The position numbers and the translations under genes were made by a program. This document shows, in pieces, positions 33,562 through 41,923 of a stretch of 54,616 bases of DNA; positions within the stretch are counted from its first letter, which is position 1, and each line of letters starts with the position of its first letter. The notes under the pieces were generated by a model. The model was not told the DNA's origin. It ran no database searches and was given only the letters and a program-made list of their open reading frames with translations. This DNA comes from DAOOVD01 sp035369845 (GTDB lineage Bacteria > Bacillota > Desulfotomaculia > Desulfotomaculales > Pelotomaculaceae), in contig DAOOVD010000010.1 of the NCBI GenBank assembly GCA_035369845.1, positions 1-54,616 of the forward strand, written 5' to 3'.

Positions 33562-33712
33562 ATTCATTCCTCCCAAAAACTGAAATCCCCGTGTCCGGAG
33601 AATTCAACGCGGCACGGCCCCCGGGATTATTCTTCCCATAGAAACTGAAACCTATCGCCCAGTTTTAATACCAGGACCCCGTGAAGGATTATTCTCCCAT
33701 AGAAACTGAAAC
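33562..33712. CRISPR. Degenerate mini-CRISPR array (2 clear repeats plus 1 partial)
   Basis: Two near-identical units lie at 33624-33651 (28 nt) and 33686-33712 (27 nt; one T fewer), both ending CCCATAGAAACTGAAAC. A decayed relative at 33562-33586 ends CCCAAAAACTGAAAT. The spacers are 37 and 34 bases. The ACTGAAAC end resembles the 8-base crRNA handle of type I-B/III systems read on the plus strand. AT-rich sequence lies on both sides, so the leader side is unsettled. The cas genes begin 300 bases to the right. Confidence 0.7.
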
Positions 33713-33759
33713 CACCTGTTTATTGTCGAAATATGCAGAAAAATATCTATAGAAAAATG

Positions 33760-33788
33760 TTGAAAAATATTTGATTATGGTTTCTACT
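33760..33788 (+). promoter_or_regulatory. Candidate promoter for the type III CRISPR operon
   Basis: TTGAAA (33760-33765), 17 bases, TCTACT (33783-33788) lie in AT-rich DNA just past the mini-array. This is a moderate match to the vegetative consensus, placed about 230 bases before the first CARF gene. Confidence 0.4.
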
Positions 33789-33925
33789 TTTGTAAAGGGC
33801 TGTTTGGAAATTCATTGAAGATTTTTATTTTTAATGTTTCACGGATATGGTAAAGAATTACCGGTTAAATTGGTATTCTGCAGCCCTGGCAGCGACGGCT
33901 GTCCCCGGTGTAGGTTGAAATATGG

Positions 33926-33966
33926 AAGCTCCTGTCCGGAGGCGGCTCCCTGAGCGGGGTTTTTTG
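33926..33966 (+). promoter_or_regulatory. Possible attenuator in the CARF-gene leader
   Basis: The leader contains GCTCC, GGAG and CTCC segments that can pair in alternative ways. A short CTCC/GGGG stem is then followed by TTTTTT at 33960-33965. The stem is weak, so this is only a candidate. Confidence 0.3.
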
Positions 33967-34018
33967 CGTGTACCGGCGGCCGGAGGTGTAATTTTGCAGC
34001 ACGGGAAGGAGATGTTGT

Positions 34019-34918
34019 ATGAGCAGTTCCTTCGGTTCTCCGGAGAAGCGCAGCCGGCGGTCCGCGGTGTTGGTGGCCACCCTGGGCGTGGAGCCGCAGG
34101 TGGTGACCATTGCGCTGGACATGCTGCTGTCCGGCGGCTGGTCTATAATTGAAGCAGTGGTGATCTGTACAAAAACGCCCAAGGTGCAGGAAGCCCTGAA
34201 AGTCATTGAGGAGGAATTCCAAAAGGATGCTTACCCGGGTGTCCGGTTGAAGGCCGTCCCGGTTGCTTCAGGAGAGGGGATGGCGGGGGATTTTTGCACC
34301 GGCGAAGAGCTGCAGGATCTCTTGCGCACTCTGTACGTGGAGATTCGCCGGGCCCGCCAGGCGGGCTGCGTGGTGCATTTTTGCGTGTCCGGCGGCCGCA
34401 AGGTCATGGGGATCATGGGCATGGTGGTGGCCCAGCTTCTTTTCGGGCCGGAGGACTGCGTCTGGCACCTGGTCACGGAGGGCTGGCAGCCCGGCGCCGA
34501 ACGCCGGCTGCACCTGCCGCCTGGCAAGGGGGTCCGGCTTGTGCCCGTGCCCGTTCTGCGCTGGAGCGAGGCCGGGGCACTGATGCAGACCGTCGCCGAG
34601 CTCAACGACCCGGCCGAGGTGGTGGCCTGGCATGAAAAAATCAGCCGCAGCAACCGGATAAAACGACAGCGGGAGTTTATTGACCGCTGGCTGACGCGGG
34701 CCGAGCGGGAGGTGGTCCGGCTGGCCTGCCGGGGTCTGGACAACGCCGCCATTGCCGGGGCCCTTTACAAGCGGGAGCAAACGGTGGCCAACCAGCTCCG
34801 GGGGGTTTACGAAAAGCTCCGGGAGTGGCTGGAGTACCCTGAAGGAAACGTGGACCGCAATGTGCTGATCGCCGAGTTCGCGCCGTATTTTGCGCTGGTG
34901 GAGGAAGTGAATCGTTAA
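34019..34918 (+). CDS. CARF domain fused to a LuxR-type HTH (NE0113/Csx14-like)
   Basis: 299 residues. The first ~160 form a CARF domain of the NE0113/Csx14 type: VLVATLGVEPQVVTIALDML at about 17-36, and HFCVSGGRKVMGIMGMVV near 120-138, the characteristic GGRK-M element that lines the cyclic-oligoadenylate pocket. After a linker, residues ~222-290 read as a LuxR/GerE helix-turn-helix (LTRAEREVVRLACRGLDNAA, then TVANQLRGVYEKL). It is likely a transcription regulator switched by the Cas10 second messenger, analogous to archaeal Csa3 but with a different HTH (inference). The start is ATG 34019 after GGGAAGGAG. It heads the type III operon. Confidence 0.78.
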   Translation: MSSSFGSPEKRSRRSAVLVATLGVEPQVVTIALDMLLSGGWSIIEAVVICTKTPKVQEALKVIEEEFQKDAYPGVRLKAVPVASGEGMAGDFCTGEELQDLLRTLYVEIRRARQAGCVVHFCVSGGRKVMGIMGMVVAQLLFGPEDCVWHLVTEGWQPGAERRLHLPPGKGVRLVPVPVLRWSEAGALMQTVAELNDPAEVVAWHEKISRSNRIKRQREFIDRWLTRAEREVVRLACRGLDNAAIAGALYKREQTVANQLRGVYEKLREWLEYPEGNVDRNVLIAEFAPYFALVEEVNR

Positions 34919-34965
34919 ATCAATCAACTTAATGAGTAAAAATGCTGGGGGAGGGAATAGATGCT

Positions 34966-35862
34966 GTGAATGAGACAATAATGATTTCTTTAGTTGGCGA
35001 ACAGCCGATACCGAATTTGCTGGCTGTGCTTTACGCGAAGCCATTGCATGCGGTGTGGGTTTGTACTGATCGTACTGAAAAGATTAGCCAGCGCCTGTGT
35101 TCTGTACTTAAGGAACGTAATATATCAGTTGAGGACGAGCCTGTAAATGTTGCCCCTTATGATATGGTCGATATTGAGAACAAAATAAAGGCATTCATAG
35201 AAAAGAAAAAATGGGTGCCCGGCAAAATTATTTTTAATCTTACGGGCGGCACCAAGCCCATGGCGCTGGCTTCCTACCGCCTTGCGGAGCAGTTTTCCTG
35301 CCCGTTTCTTTACGTTCAGAGTGAAGGAAAGAAAAGTGTAATTTATTATTACCAGTTTACCGAACGTGGCCCGGAATTAAAGAATGAAAGCGAGATTCCT
35401 CCTGTTTTGGATATTGATTTATACATTAAAGCATATCACGACAATTATACTGAAACTAATGAATTTAAGAACAAATTTGAAGAAATGGTGCATGCAGTAT
35501 TAAAGGCAGAACTTGACGAAGTGAAGAATTCGGTGAAACCAGTGCCCCAGCTGGGTGGCCTCGAAATTGATCTCGCTCTTCGCTGCGGCAACTGTGTGGG
35601 AATTGCTGAAGTTAAAACTGGTAATAAGGCCAGGAGTAAGGAGGGTATCGAGCAAATTATTGCCGCTGCCGAGCAGCGCTTTCTTGGGACTTATATTGAA
35701 AAGTTTCTCATCTTAGACCGTGAATACGAGCAAAACAACCGGCAGCTTGCCGACGCCCACCGGATCAAGGTAATTGAGCTTCCCTCAGCACAAGGCGGAG
35801 AATTAACTGAAGAAGATCGAAGAAAGCTGGTCGATGAAGTAAAGAAGGCATTAGGAGGCTAG
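34966..35862 (+). CDS. Card1/Can2-like CARF nuclease
   Basis: About 298 residues. The N-terminal CARF domain begins ISLVGEQPIPNLLAVL and has FNLTGGTKPMALASYRLAE near 93-110, the ligand loop of the DUF1887 group. A C-terminal PD-(D/E)XK nuclease has LEIDLAL (Asp near 203) and IAEVKTG (Glu-Val-Lys near 215). Card1/Can2 enzymes cut nucleic acid when cyclic tetra-adenylate binds. I prefer GTG 34966, 10 bases after GGGGGAGGG, over ATG 34942, which lies upstream of that site. The DNA is visibly more AT-rich than the flanking genes. Csx15 starts directly at the stop. Confidence 0.82.
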   Translation: MNETIMISLVGEQPIPNLLAVLYAKPLHAVWVCTDRTEKISQRLCSVLKERNISVEDEPVNVAPYDMVDIENKIKAFIEKKKWVPGKIIFNLTGGTKPMALASYRLAEQFSCPFLYVQSEGKKSVIYYYQFTERGPELKNESEIPPVLDIDLYIKAYHDNYTETNEFKNKFEEMVHAVLKAELDEVKNSVKPVPQLGGLEIDLALRCGNCVGIAEVKTGNKARSKEGIEQIIAAAEQRFLGTYIEKFLILDREYEQNNRQLADAHRIKVIELPSAQGGELTEEDRRKLVDEVKKALGG

Positions 35863-36249
35863 GTGTTCTTGGTTCTCATCAACTTTTCACATCCCTTTAC
35901 CCATGAGCAGTTGCGGCAACTTGAGGAGCTTGCCCGGAAAAAAGTTGAACGCGTCATCGAAGTTAGCGCCCAGATCGATCCCCAGCAACCCATTGTCCCA
36001 CAAATCGCAGCCATGGCGGATAGGACCGGGCTTACGCCTCAGGAGTGGCAGACAACACCGCTAATCATCAACCCACCGTCCCTAAGCATCAGTGCTGTAA
36101 CGCTTCTTGCAGAACTGCACGGAAGGTGCGGTTATTTTCCGGCGGTGGTGCGCCTGCGTCCAGTAGCCAGCAGCGTGCCGCCTCAATTTGAGATGGCGGA
36201 AATAGTAAACCTCCAGGCAGTGCGCGAAAAGTCGAGAAAAGGGCGCTGA
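35863..36249 (+). CDS. csx15: Csx15-like protein (candidate ring nuclease)
   Basis: 128 residues with the Csx15 pattern: NFSHPFTHEQLRQLEEL at the N-terminus, PQIAAMADRTGLTPQEWQT in the middle and LLAELHGRCGYFPAVVRLRPV, then EMAEIVNLQ near the end. The family accompanies type III systems and has been proposed to degrade cyclic oligoadenylate, switching the effectors off. The start is GTG 35863 with AGGAGG four bases before, abutting the CARF-nuclease stop, so it is co-translated with the effector it may restrain. Confidence 0.75.
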   Translation: MFLVLINFSHPFTHEQLRQLEELARKKVERVIEVSAQIDPQQPIVPQIAAMADRTGLTPQEWQTTPLIINPPSLSISAVTLLAELHGRCGYFPAVVRLRPVASSVPPQFEMAEIVNLQAVREKSRKGR

Positions 36250-36316
36250 TAAAAGACGGAGATGCTAAAAAAGTGGTGTTCAGAGAATTTTCAAGGAAAG
36301 GAGGAAGGATGGGCCA

Positions 36317-38125
36317 ATGAATGGGACACACCTGGTCACTTTTCACATCGGCCCGGTGCAGGATTTTATCGCCACAGCGCGGCGCAGTCATGATCTGTGG
36401 TATGGCTCCTGGCTGTTGAGTGAACTGGCCAAAACGGCCGCGCTGGAAGTTGTCCGGTATAACGGGGATGATCCGTCATGCCTTATATTCCCGGCTCCTG
36501 AAGGGGACAGCCTGGAACAGTTGAAGTCATTTGATTTTAGCGCAACTAATAAGGTGGTTGCTGTGGTCAGCTGCAACCCGGTTGAATTGGGTAATGCCAT
36601 CAAGAAATCTGTTCACAGGCGCCTGGATGAATTGTCCGGTGTTGTGTTCGGGAATATCAAGGGCTTTGAGCCTGAAGTGGCCGTCCAGCAGGTGAAAGAC
36701 TTTATTGAGTTCTTCTGGGCTTCGTATCCTTTAAATGGTAATTACAAGCAGGCGCGCGATTTTGCCGAAGCCGTCCTCAGCGCCCGGAAGGCAACGCGCG
36801 ATTTTACCCAAGTGGCATGGGGATCAAGCGCGCCCAAATGTTCCCTTGACGGGTGCCGGGAGTCGGTCATTGCTGAAAATGTTTACAACCGGATGAACGA
36901 TAGCATGCTTTATAAGAGTTACCGCGTGCAGCGCGGCGAGTATTTGTGCGGGGTATGCCTGCTGAAACGTCACGGCAAACGAGAAAGCGAGAAGTATTTT
37001 TACAGCACTTCCCACGTGGCGGCACTTCCATTGCTGGAAAGGCTTACCGAACAGCACCGGCCGCTTGTAAAAGAGTATTTCGGCAAATTGAAGGAACTCG
37101 GCATCCCGCCGGGTGATCTGGAGACGGTACGGCCACCCCACCCCGTATTTGGTCCCCACGATGGCCATTTATTGTATGAAGAGCGGTTCCGCGAGTTTTT
37201 CTTTGAAGAAAAGGAAAAGGTACTGCCGGCCCGAAAAGCGCTGCGTGAGTTTTTGAAAAAAGCCTTCGGCGGTAAAAAGCCGCTGCCTTACTACGCGCTT
37301 CTTCTCGCTGACGGAGATCACATGGGCAAAGTAATCGACGCCCAGAAAACTCTCGAAAAACACCGGGAACTCTCACTGATCCAGAGCGGCTTTGCCCTGG
37401 AAGCGCGCCGGATAGTGAAAGAGAACAAGGGATCCCTTGTATATTCCGGCGGCGACGACGTCCTGGCTTTAGTTCCTTTGCACAAAGTGCTCGACTGTGC
37501 CTGCAGGTTATCCAAAACATTCCGGGAGCGGCTTGCCGGGTTCAAGGGAGAGGACGGCGGGAAGGAAACAGCACCGACACTTTCGGTTGGCATTGCTGTT
37601 GCTCATCACCTCGAACCTCTCTCCGACGTCCTTGAACTGGCGCGCAGGGCGGAAAAGGCGGCTAAATCCGTGCCCGGCAAAGACGCCCTGGCGGTGACAT
37701 TGAGCAAGCGGAGCGGTTCGGAAAGGACGGTCAAAGGCACCTGGGGGGACCTGGACCGGCAGCTCAAATGGCTGGTCAACTTACACCGCAATGAAGAAGT
37801 ACCTGACGGGGCCGCTTATGAGTTGCACGATCTGGCCAGGCGGCTTGAAACACGAGATGAAGAGTTAAAGGGCACGCTTCAAGAAGCAGCTTGCGCGGAA
37901 GCCAAACGTATTCTACGCCGCAAAAGAACCCGGCGCGGTACCGAGCGTATAGCGCAGGAAGTGTTAACGGGGTTGGAGTCCTTACTTGGGGGAGATAAGT
38001 TTTCCTTTGAAAAACTCAGGCAGTTGGCGGATGGCCTCATTATTGCCCGGGAGTTCGCCGCTGCCATGGAACTGGCAGTAGCCCCCCTGTTCCCAGTCTC
38101 AACCGGCGAGGTGGTGAAAAAATGA
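36317..38125 (+). CDS. cmr2: Cas10/Cmr2, type III-B large subunit with active cyclase motif
   Basis: 602 residues. The GGDD cyclase motif is intact at 378-381 (YSGGDDVLAL), with LLADGDHMGK in the preceding palm region, so it should make cyclic oligoadenylate on target-RNA binding. A zinc-binding set CSLDGC...CGVC lies near 175-215. The start reads HIGPVQDFIATARRSHDLWYGSWLLSELAK, the usual Cmr2 opening, and no N-terminal HD nuclease is present, so ssDNA cutting by this subunit is not expected. The start is ATG 36317 after AAAGGAGGAAGG. cmr3 overlaps its stop (ATGA). Confidence 0.93.
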   Translation: MNGTHLVTFHIGPVQDFIATARRSHDLWYGSWLLSELAKTAALEVVRYNGDDPSCLIFPAPEGDSLEQLKSFDFSATNKVVAVVSCNPVELGNAIKKSVHRRLDELSGVVFGNIKGFEPEVAVQQVKDFIEFFWASYPLNGNYKQARDFAEAVLSARKATRDFTQVAWGSSAPKCSLDGCRESVIAENVYNRMNDSMLYKSYRVQRGEYLCGVCLLKRHGKRESEKYFYSTSHVAALPLLERLTEQHRPLVKEYFGKLKELGIPPGDLETVRPPHPVFGPHDGHLLYEERFREFFFEEKEKVLPARKALREFLKKAFGGKKPLPYYALLLADGDHMGKVIDAQKTLEKHRELSLIQSGFALEARRIVKENKGSLVYSGGDDVLALVPLHKVLDCACRLSKTFRERLAGFKGEDGGKETAPTLSVGIAVAHHLEPLSDVLELARRAEKAAKSVPGKDALAVTLSKRSGSERTVKGTWGDLDRQLKWLVNLHRNEEVPDGAAYELHDLARRLETRDEELKGTLQEAACAEAKRILRRKRTRRGTERIAQEVLTGLESLLGGDKFSFEKLRQLADGLIIAREFAAAMELAVAPLFPVSTGEVVKK

Positions 38126-39309
38126 ATGTCTGGCTCATTGAACCCCGCGATCCCCTTATTGCCCGCGACGGGCGCCCGTTTGGGCCTGTGCCCGGCGCCC
38201 GGGCCTTTACCCTGGCTTTCCCGTTTCCATCGACCATTGCCGGGGCTGTCCGCACACGGGACGGGCTCGACGCCTCGGGCCGCTTTCAAACAACTGAAAT
38301 TCCCCGTTTGAAACAGATAGAGGTCCTGGGGCCGCTGCTGGTGGAATTGGACGCCGGAACAGGGGACATTGACAGGTTGCTGGTTCCGGCGCCCGCTGAC
38401 GCGCTTTTTTTTGAAATTGTGCCGTCTGATTTTACCAAAGCGGCAATCAGGCAACTCGTTCCATTAAGAAAGCTGCCGGGATCATACACAAACCTGCCGA
38501 AAGATACTTTGGCGCCTGTGGGAATGTCCAGGCGGGACCCCCGCAAACCGCATGGTAAAACACCGGCCTTTTGGTATTGGAAATTCTTTGAAAAATGGCT
38601 TGTGGATCCCTGTGATGGTGATGTTCAACTTGTTGAAGTGGGTCATAACGGCCCCGTCCAGGAGGTGCGGATGCACGCCAGCATACGGCCGGACACGCAG
38701 ACGGCAGATGAAGAGAAGGGGGCTCTCTTCCAAACGCGGGGACTGGAGTTTGCTTGTCCGGCGGGTGAAAACGCCGATGGCGGTGTGCTTTCCAGTTTGC
38801 GCCGCATGGGGCTGGCGGTAGCTACGGATGCCCCAAACCTTAAAGTGGGGATCGCTCCTATGGGCGGAGAGCGCCGCCCGGTCTTCTGGCGGCAAAGCAA
38901 GCAGGCGCTTCCTGCCTGTCCGGAAGACATAAAAGAGAAAATAGCCACCCTGGGATACTGCCGACTCATTTTGCTCACGCCAGCCCATTTCGGGGAGGGA
39001 TGGAAACCATCACGGCTCCTTGAAAACCGGGAGGGGGTACAGCCCTATTTACTGGCGGCGGCCCTCAAGAGGCACCAGACTGTCTCCGGTTGGGATTTCC
39101 ATAAGGGTAAACGCAAACCCACCCGCCGCCTGGCGCCGGCAGGCACGGTATATTTCCTGAAACTCAACGGCGACAGCGCATCGATTAAAAGATGGGTGGA
39201 CAGCATTTGGCTGAGCTGCGTCAGCGACGGGGAGCAGGATCGCCGCGATGGGTTCGGCCTGGCTGTTGCCGGAGTATGGGACGGTAAACTTCATCAGATG
39301 GAGGTGTGA
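38122..39309 (+). CDS. cmr3: Cmr3 (Cas5-group RAMP)
   Basis: 395-residue Cmr3, binding the crRNA 5' handle and Cas10 in the Cmr complex. Hallmarks are the N-terminal IEPRDPLIARDGRPFG and FPFPSTIAGAVR, and the C-terminal DRRDGFGLAVAGVWDG with a glycine-rich loop. The ATG overlaps the cas10 stop. Confidence 0.9.
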   Translation: MNVWLIEPRDPLIARDGRPFGPVPGARAFTLAFPFPSTIAGAVRTRDGLDASGRFQTTEIPRLKQIEVLGPLLVELDAGTGDIDRLLVPAPADALFFEIVPSDFTKAAIRQLVPLRKLPGSYTNLPKDTLAPVGMSRRDPRKPHGKTPAFWYWKFFEKWLVDPCDGDVQLVEVGHNGPVQEVRMHASIRPDTQTADEEKGALFQTRGLEFACPAGENADGGVLSSLRRMGLAVATDAPNLKVGIAPMGGERRPVFWRQSKQALPACPEDIKEKIATLGYCRLILLTPAHFGEGWKPSRLLENREGVQPYLLAAALKRHQTVSGWDFHKGKRKPTRRLAPAGTVYFLKLNGDSASIKRWVDSIWLSCVSDGEQDRRDGFGLAVAGVWDGKLHQMEV

Positions 39310-39317
39310 TTGCAAAC

Positions 39318-40652
39318 ATGAGAGAACTGCCGAAGGAACTGCCGCCCCCGGTCAAGCCCCGGCTTGACCGTCTTAAAAGAGGAGATAAAGAAATAAAGTT
39401 GATAACCCAGGTGCGCAGTTACGAGTTGATTACCCCTCTGTTTGGCGGCGGCGTAAATCCCGGGGAGGCTGACCCTTTAACGGTCGTCCGCGGCACGGAA
39501 ATCAGGGGGCAACTGCGTTTTTGGTGGCGCGCCTGCCGGGGCGGCCGCTTCAACGGGAGCCTGGCTGAGATGAAAGAGGCGGAGGACGAAATCTGGGGAT
39601 CGGCCAGCACGGAGAAGAAAGCATTGCCTTCACGGGTTGATGTGGTATTGTCAGCATGGGACAAAGGCAATGCTGAACATCCATTTGAAGTTGTAGCGGA
39701 TAACCGAACGGGTCGGCCGAAGCCCAAAATCAAAGCAAAAGAATATGTGGCCTTGCCATATGCAGCATTTCCACTGCAACCCTCTGAGGAGGAAATCCGA
39801 GCCGGCGGTATCGGCATGAAAACTAGAACTGTTCAAGATAAGGTACGATTTGCGCTGAAAATTACTTACCCTGATGAACAACAGCAGGAGGTGGAAGCCG
39901 CGCTCTGGGCCTGGGAAACTTTCGGCGGCCTTGGCGCCCGGACGAGGCGCGGTTTTGGGGCATTGAAACTGGTGAGTGTCGGCGGGAAGCCCGTGCTCCA
40001 ACCAGCAGCCGCAGAGATTGAGGCCAAAATCCGCCGGGACATGGAAAAGCATGTGGTGAGCGGGACGTGGCCAGACGGCGTGCCGCATCTTTCCCTGAAT
40101 CCTCAAATGAAAGTAACCGGTAGACAAAGGGATTTCAAGGCTGCCTGGGATTACTTGATCAAGCAGCTAAAGAATTTCCGCCAGAGCCGAACTGCAGGAT
40201 CGCAAGCTCAGCCCGGGCGCAGCCGGTGGCCCGAGCCGGACAAAATCAGAAGGCTTACAAAGTGCCAATGCAAAAGGCACGCCGTTCCCATTTCCAGTAT
40301 CGGCAAATTCCCGCGGGCTGCCTTCGGGTTGCCGGTTGTGTTCCATTTCAAGGACAAGGATGCGGGTGATCCATATAATACCAAATTAACGTGTGGAGAA
40401 AAAGAATGCGATCGTCTGGCCAGTCCCCTGATTTTAAGGCCGCTTGCCTGCAAGGATGGCGCGGTCGGTCTGGCGCTGATCCTGGAGGGGACAGGTGTGG
40501 GGATGGTTCCGGGCGGCCTGTTACTTAAAAAAGAGGATGAACCTGAAAAATGCTGGTCCGTTGATGCAAGTATTGATGCAAACGAAGCGCAAAATATTCC
40601 GCCGCTCAATGGGGAACCGGATGTTTTACGGGCTTTTTTAAAGAGAATCTGA
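39318..40652 (+). CDS. cmr1: Cmr1 (Cas7-group RAMP)
   Basis: About 444 residues. Conserved Cmr1 features are TPLFGGG near 30, VRGTEIRGQLRFWWRACRGG near 50-70, and the glycine-rich FGGLGARTRRGFGAL near 195-210. Cmr1 caps the 3' end of the Cmr filament and contacts target RNA. I prefer ATG 39318, as GTG 39306 touches the ribosome site. A four-Cys set (KCQC...CGEKEC) in the C-terminal half may bind zinc. Confidence 0.88.
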   Translation: MRELPKELPPPVKPRLDRLKRGDKEIKLITQVRSYELITPLFGGGVNPGEADPLTVVRGTEIRGQLRFWWRACRGGRFNGSLAEMKEAEDEIWGSASTEKKALPSRVDVVLSAWDKGNAEHPFEVVADNRTGRPKPKIKAKEYVALPYAAFPLQPSEEEIRAGGIGMKTRTVQDKVRFALKITYPDEQQQEVEAALWAWETFGGLGARTRRGFGALKLVSVGGKPVLQPAAAEIEAKIRRDMEKHVVSGTWPDGVPHLSLNPQMKVTGRQRDFKAAWDYLIKQLKNFRQSRTAGSQAQPGRSRWPEPDKIRRLTKCQCKRHAVPISSIGKFPRAAFGLPVVFHFKDKDAGDPYNTKLTCGEKECDRLASPLILRPLACKDGAVGLALILEGTGVGMVPGGLLLKKEDEPEKCWSVDASIDANEAQNIPPLNGEPDVLRAFLKRI

Positions 40653-40668
40653 TGAGGAGGTCAACTTG

Positions 40669-41601
40669 ATGGAGGCACGCATGCTTCTCTTACACGCGCT
40701 TTCCCCCCTGCACGCGGGAACCGGGCAGGGCGCCGGGGCAATTGATCTCCCGGTGGCCCGCGAGAAGGCCACGGGCCTGCCCTACCTTCCCGGCTCTTCC
40801 CTGAAAGGGGTGCTGCGCGACGCCTGCAAGAACGGCGAGACGCGGAAAAAAATTTTTGGTCCGGACAAAGACAGCGCCCACGAACATGCCGGTTCGGTCC
40901 AGTTTTCGGACCAGCGGTTGCTCCTGCTGCCCGTCCGGAGCCTTAGGGGAACGTTTGCGTGGGTAACCTCGCCTTACATTTTGCGCCGCTGCCGCAGGGA
41001 TATAGAAAATGCCATTGGTTTTGACAAATTACCGAAAATACCCCTTCCCGATTCTATTAGTGGCTGCTATGTTACTGATAATGAGTGCGCGATTACACTG
41101 GATGACCACAGGGTCATCTTTGAGGACCTGGATTTTACCGCCGTGTCAGATAAAGATGTGCGTGCGTGGGCTATATGGATTGGCAAGCAAATTTTTCCGG
41201 ATGGTGCTGACTGGCAGAAGATGCTGTCTGCGCGTTTTTGCGTCGTGCATGACGATGTGATGGGCTTCCTGCTTGAAACCGCGACTGAAGTCTTTGCCCG
41301 CATAAGATTGCGCGAAGATGCCAAAACGGTGGAAAACAACGCCCTCTGGTATGAGGAAGCCCTGCCGGCGGAGACAATTCTTTCAGGGCTGGTTTTCGCA
41401 ACCCCGGTGAAGGTAGAACCGGAGGAAGTGTTTAAGACCCTTGAAGATTTAATGGAAAAACCGCTGCAGTTGGGCGGCAAGGCGACGGTCGGCCGCGGCC
41501 TGTGCCGCCTGCTGATGACGAGAGGTGAAATTAGCTGTGCTGACCCGCAACCAGAAATATGCCGCCAGGATATTTCAACAGGTGAAGCTGCTGGAAGATA
41601 G
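40669..41601 (+). CDS. cmr4: Cmr4 (Cas7 backbone, target-RNA nuclease)
   Basis: 310 residues. The backbone subunit that cuts target RNA at 6-nt steps. The catalytic Asp is kept as Asp26 in GAIDLPVARE, the same position as in Pyrococcus Cmr4, so RNase activity is expected. GLPYLPGSSLKGVLRDA and the C-terminal LQLGGKATVGRGLC are family marks. ATG 40669 lies 8 bases after GAGGAGG. The cmr5 reading frame overlaps its last 65 bases. Confidence 0.9.
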   Translation: MEARMLLLHALSPLHAGTGQGAGAIDLPVAREKATGLPYLPGSSLKGVLRDACKNGETRKKIFGPDKDSAHEHAGSVQFSDQRLLLLPVRSLRGTFAWVTSPYILRRCRRDIENAIGFDKLPKIPLPDSISGCYVTDNECAITLDDHRVIFEDLDFTAVSDKDVRAWAIWIGKQIFPDGADWQKMLSARFCVVHDDVMGFLLETATEVFARIRLREDAKTVENNALWYEEALPAETILSGLVFATPVKVEPEEVFKTLEDLMEKPLQLGGKATVGRGLCRLLMTRGEISCADPQPEICRQDISTGEAAGR

Positions 41602-41923
41602 AGAAGATGAAGTCAAGCGCAAAAAATACGGCTCCATGTCGCACAGGCTGCCGGTGCTCATCCGCACGGCTGGTCTGGCCCAGGCGCTTGCGTTTGTCGA
41701 AGCCAGGGGTGATGCCGGCGGGAAGAAACTGCTTGAAGACATGGCAGATGTTTTGGAGTTTGACGGAAAGAAAAACTTGCTTAAATCCAGCCGTGAGGCA
41801 GAACTCCCTGAATACATGCTCCTGACGCGCCAGGTTCTTGCCGCCCTGACCTGGTACAAGCGGTTTGCCCAGTCGGTGCTGGGTGTGGAGTCGGGCGCGG
41901 AGGGGGAGGACGGGGTCAAATGA
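41537..41923 (+). CDS. cmr5: Cmr5 (small subunit, Cas11 group)
   Basis: 128-residue mainly helical protein with the Cmr5 pattern (TRNQKYAARIFQQV, then SMSHRLPVLIRTAGLAQALAF and LLTRQVLAALTWYKRFAQSVLG). It lines the inner face of the Cmr filament. I prefer GTG 41537 over GTG 41525, since GAGGTGA gives 9-base spacing. It overlaps cmr4 upstream and cmr6 (ATGA) downstream. Confidence 0.87.
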   Translation: MLTRNQKYAARIFQQVKLLEDREDEVKRKKYGSMSHRLPVLIRTAGLAQALAFVEARGDAGGKKLLEDMADVLEFDGKKNLLKSSREAELPEYMLLTRQVLAALTWYKRFAQSVLGVESGAEGEDGVK

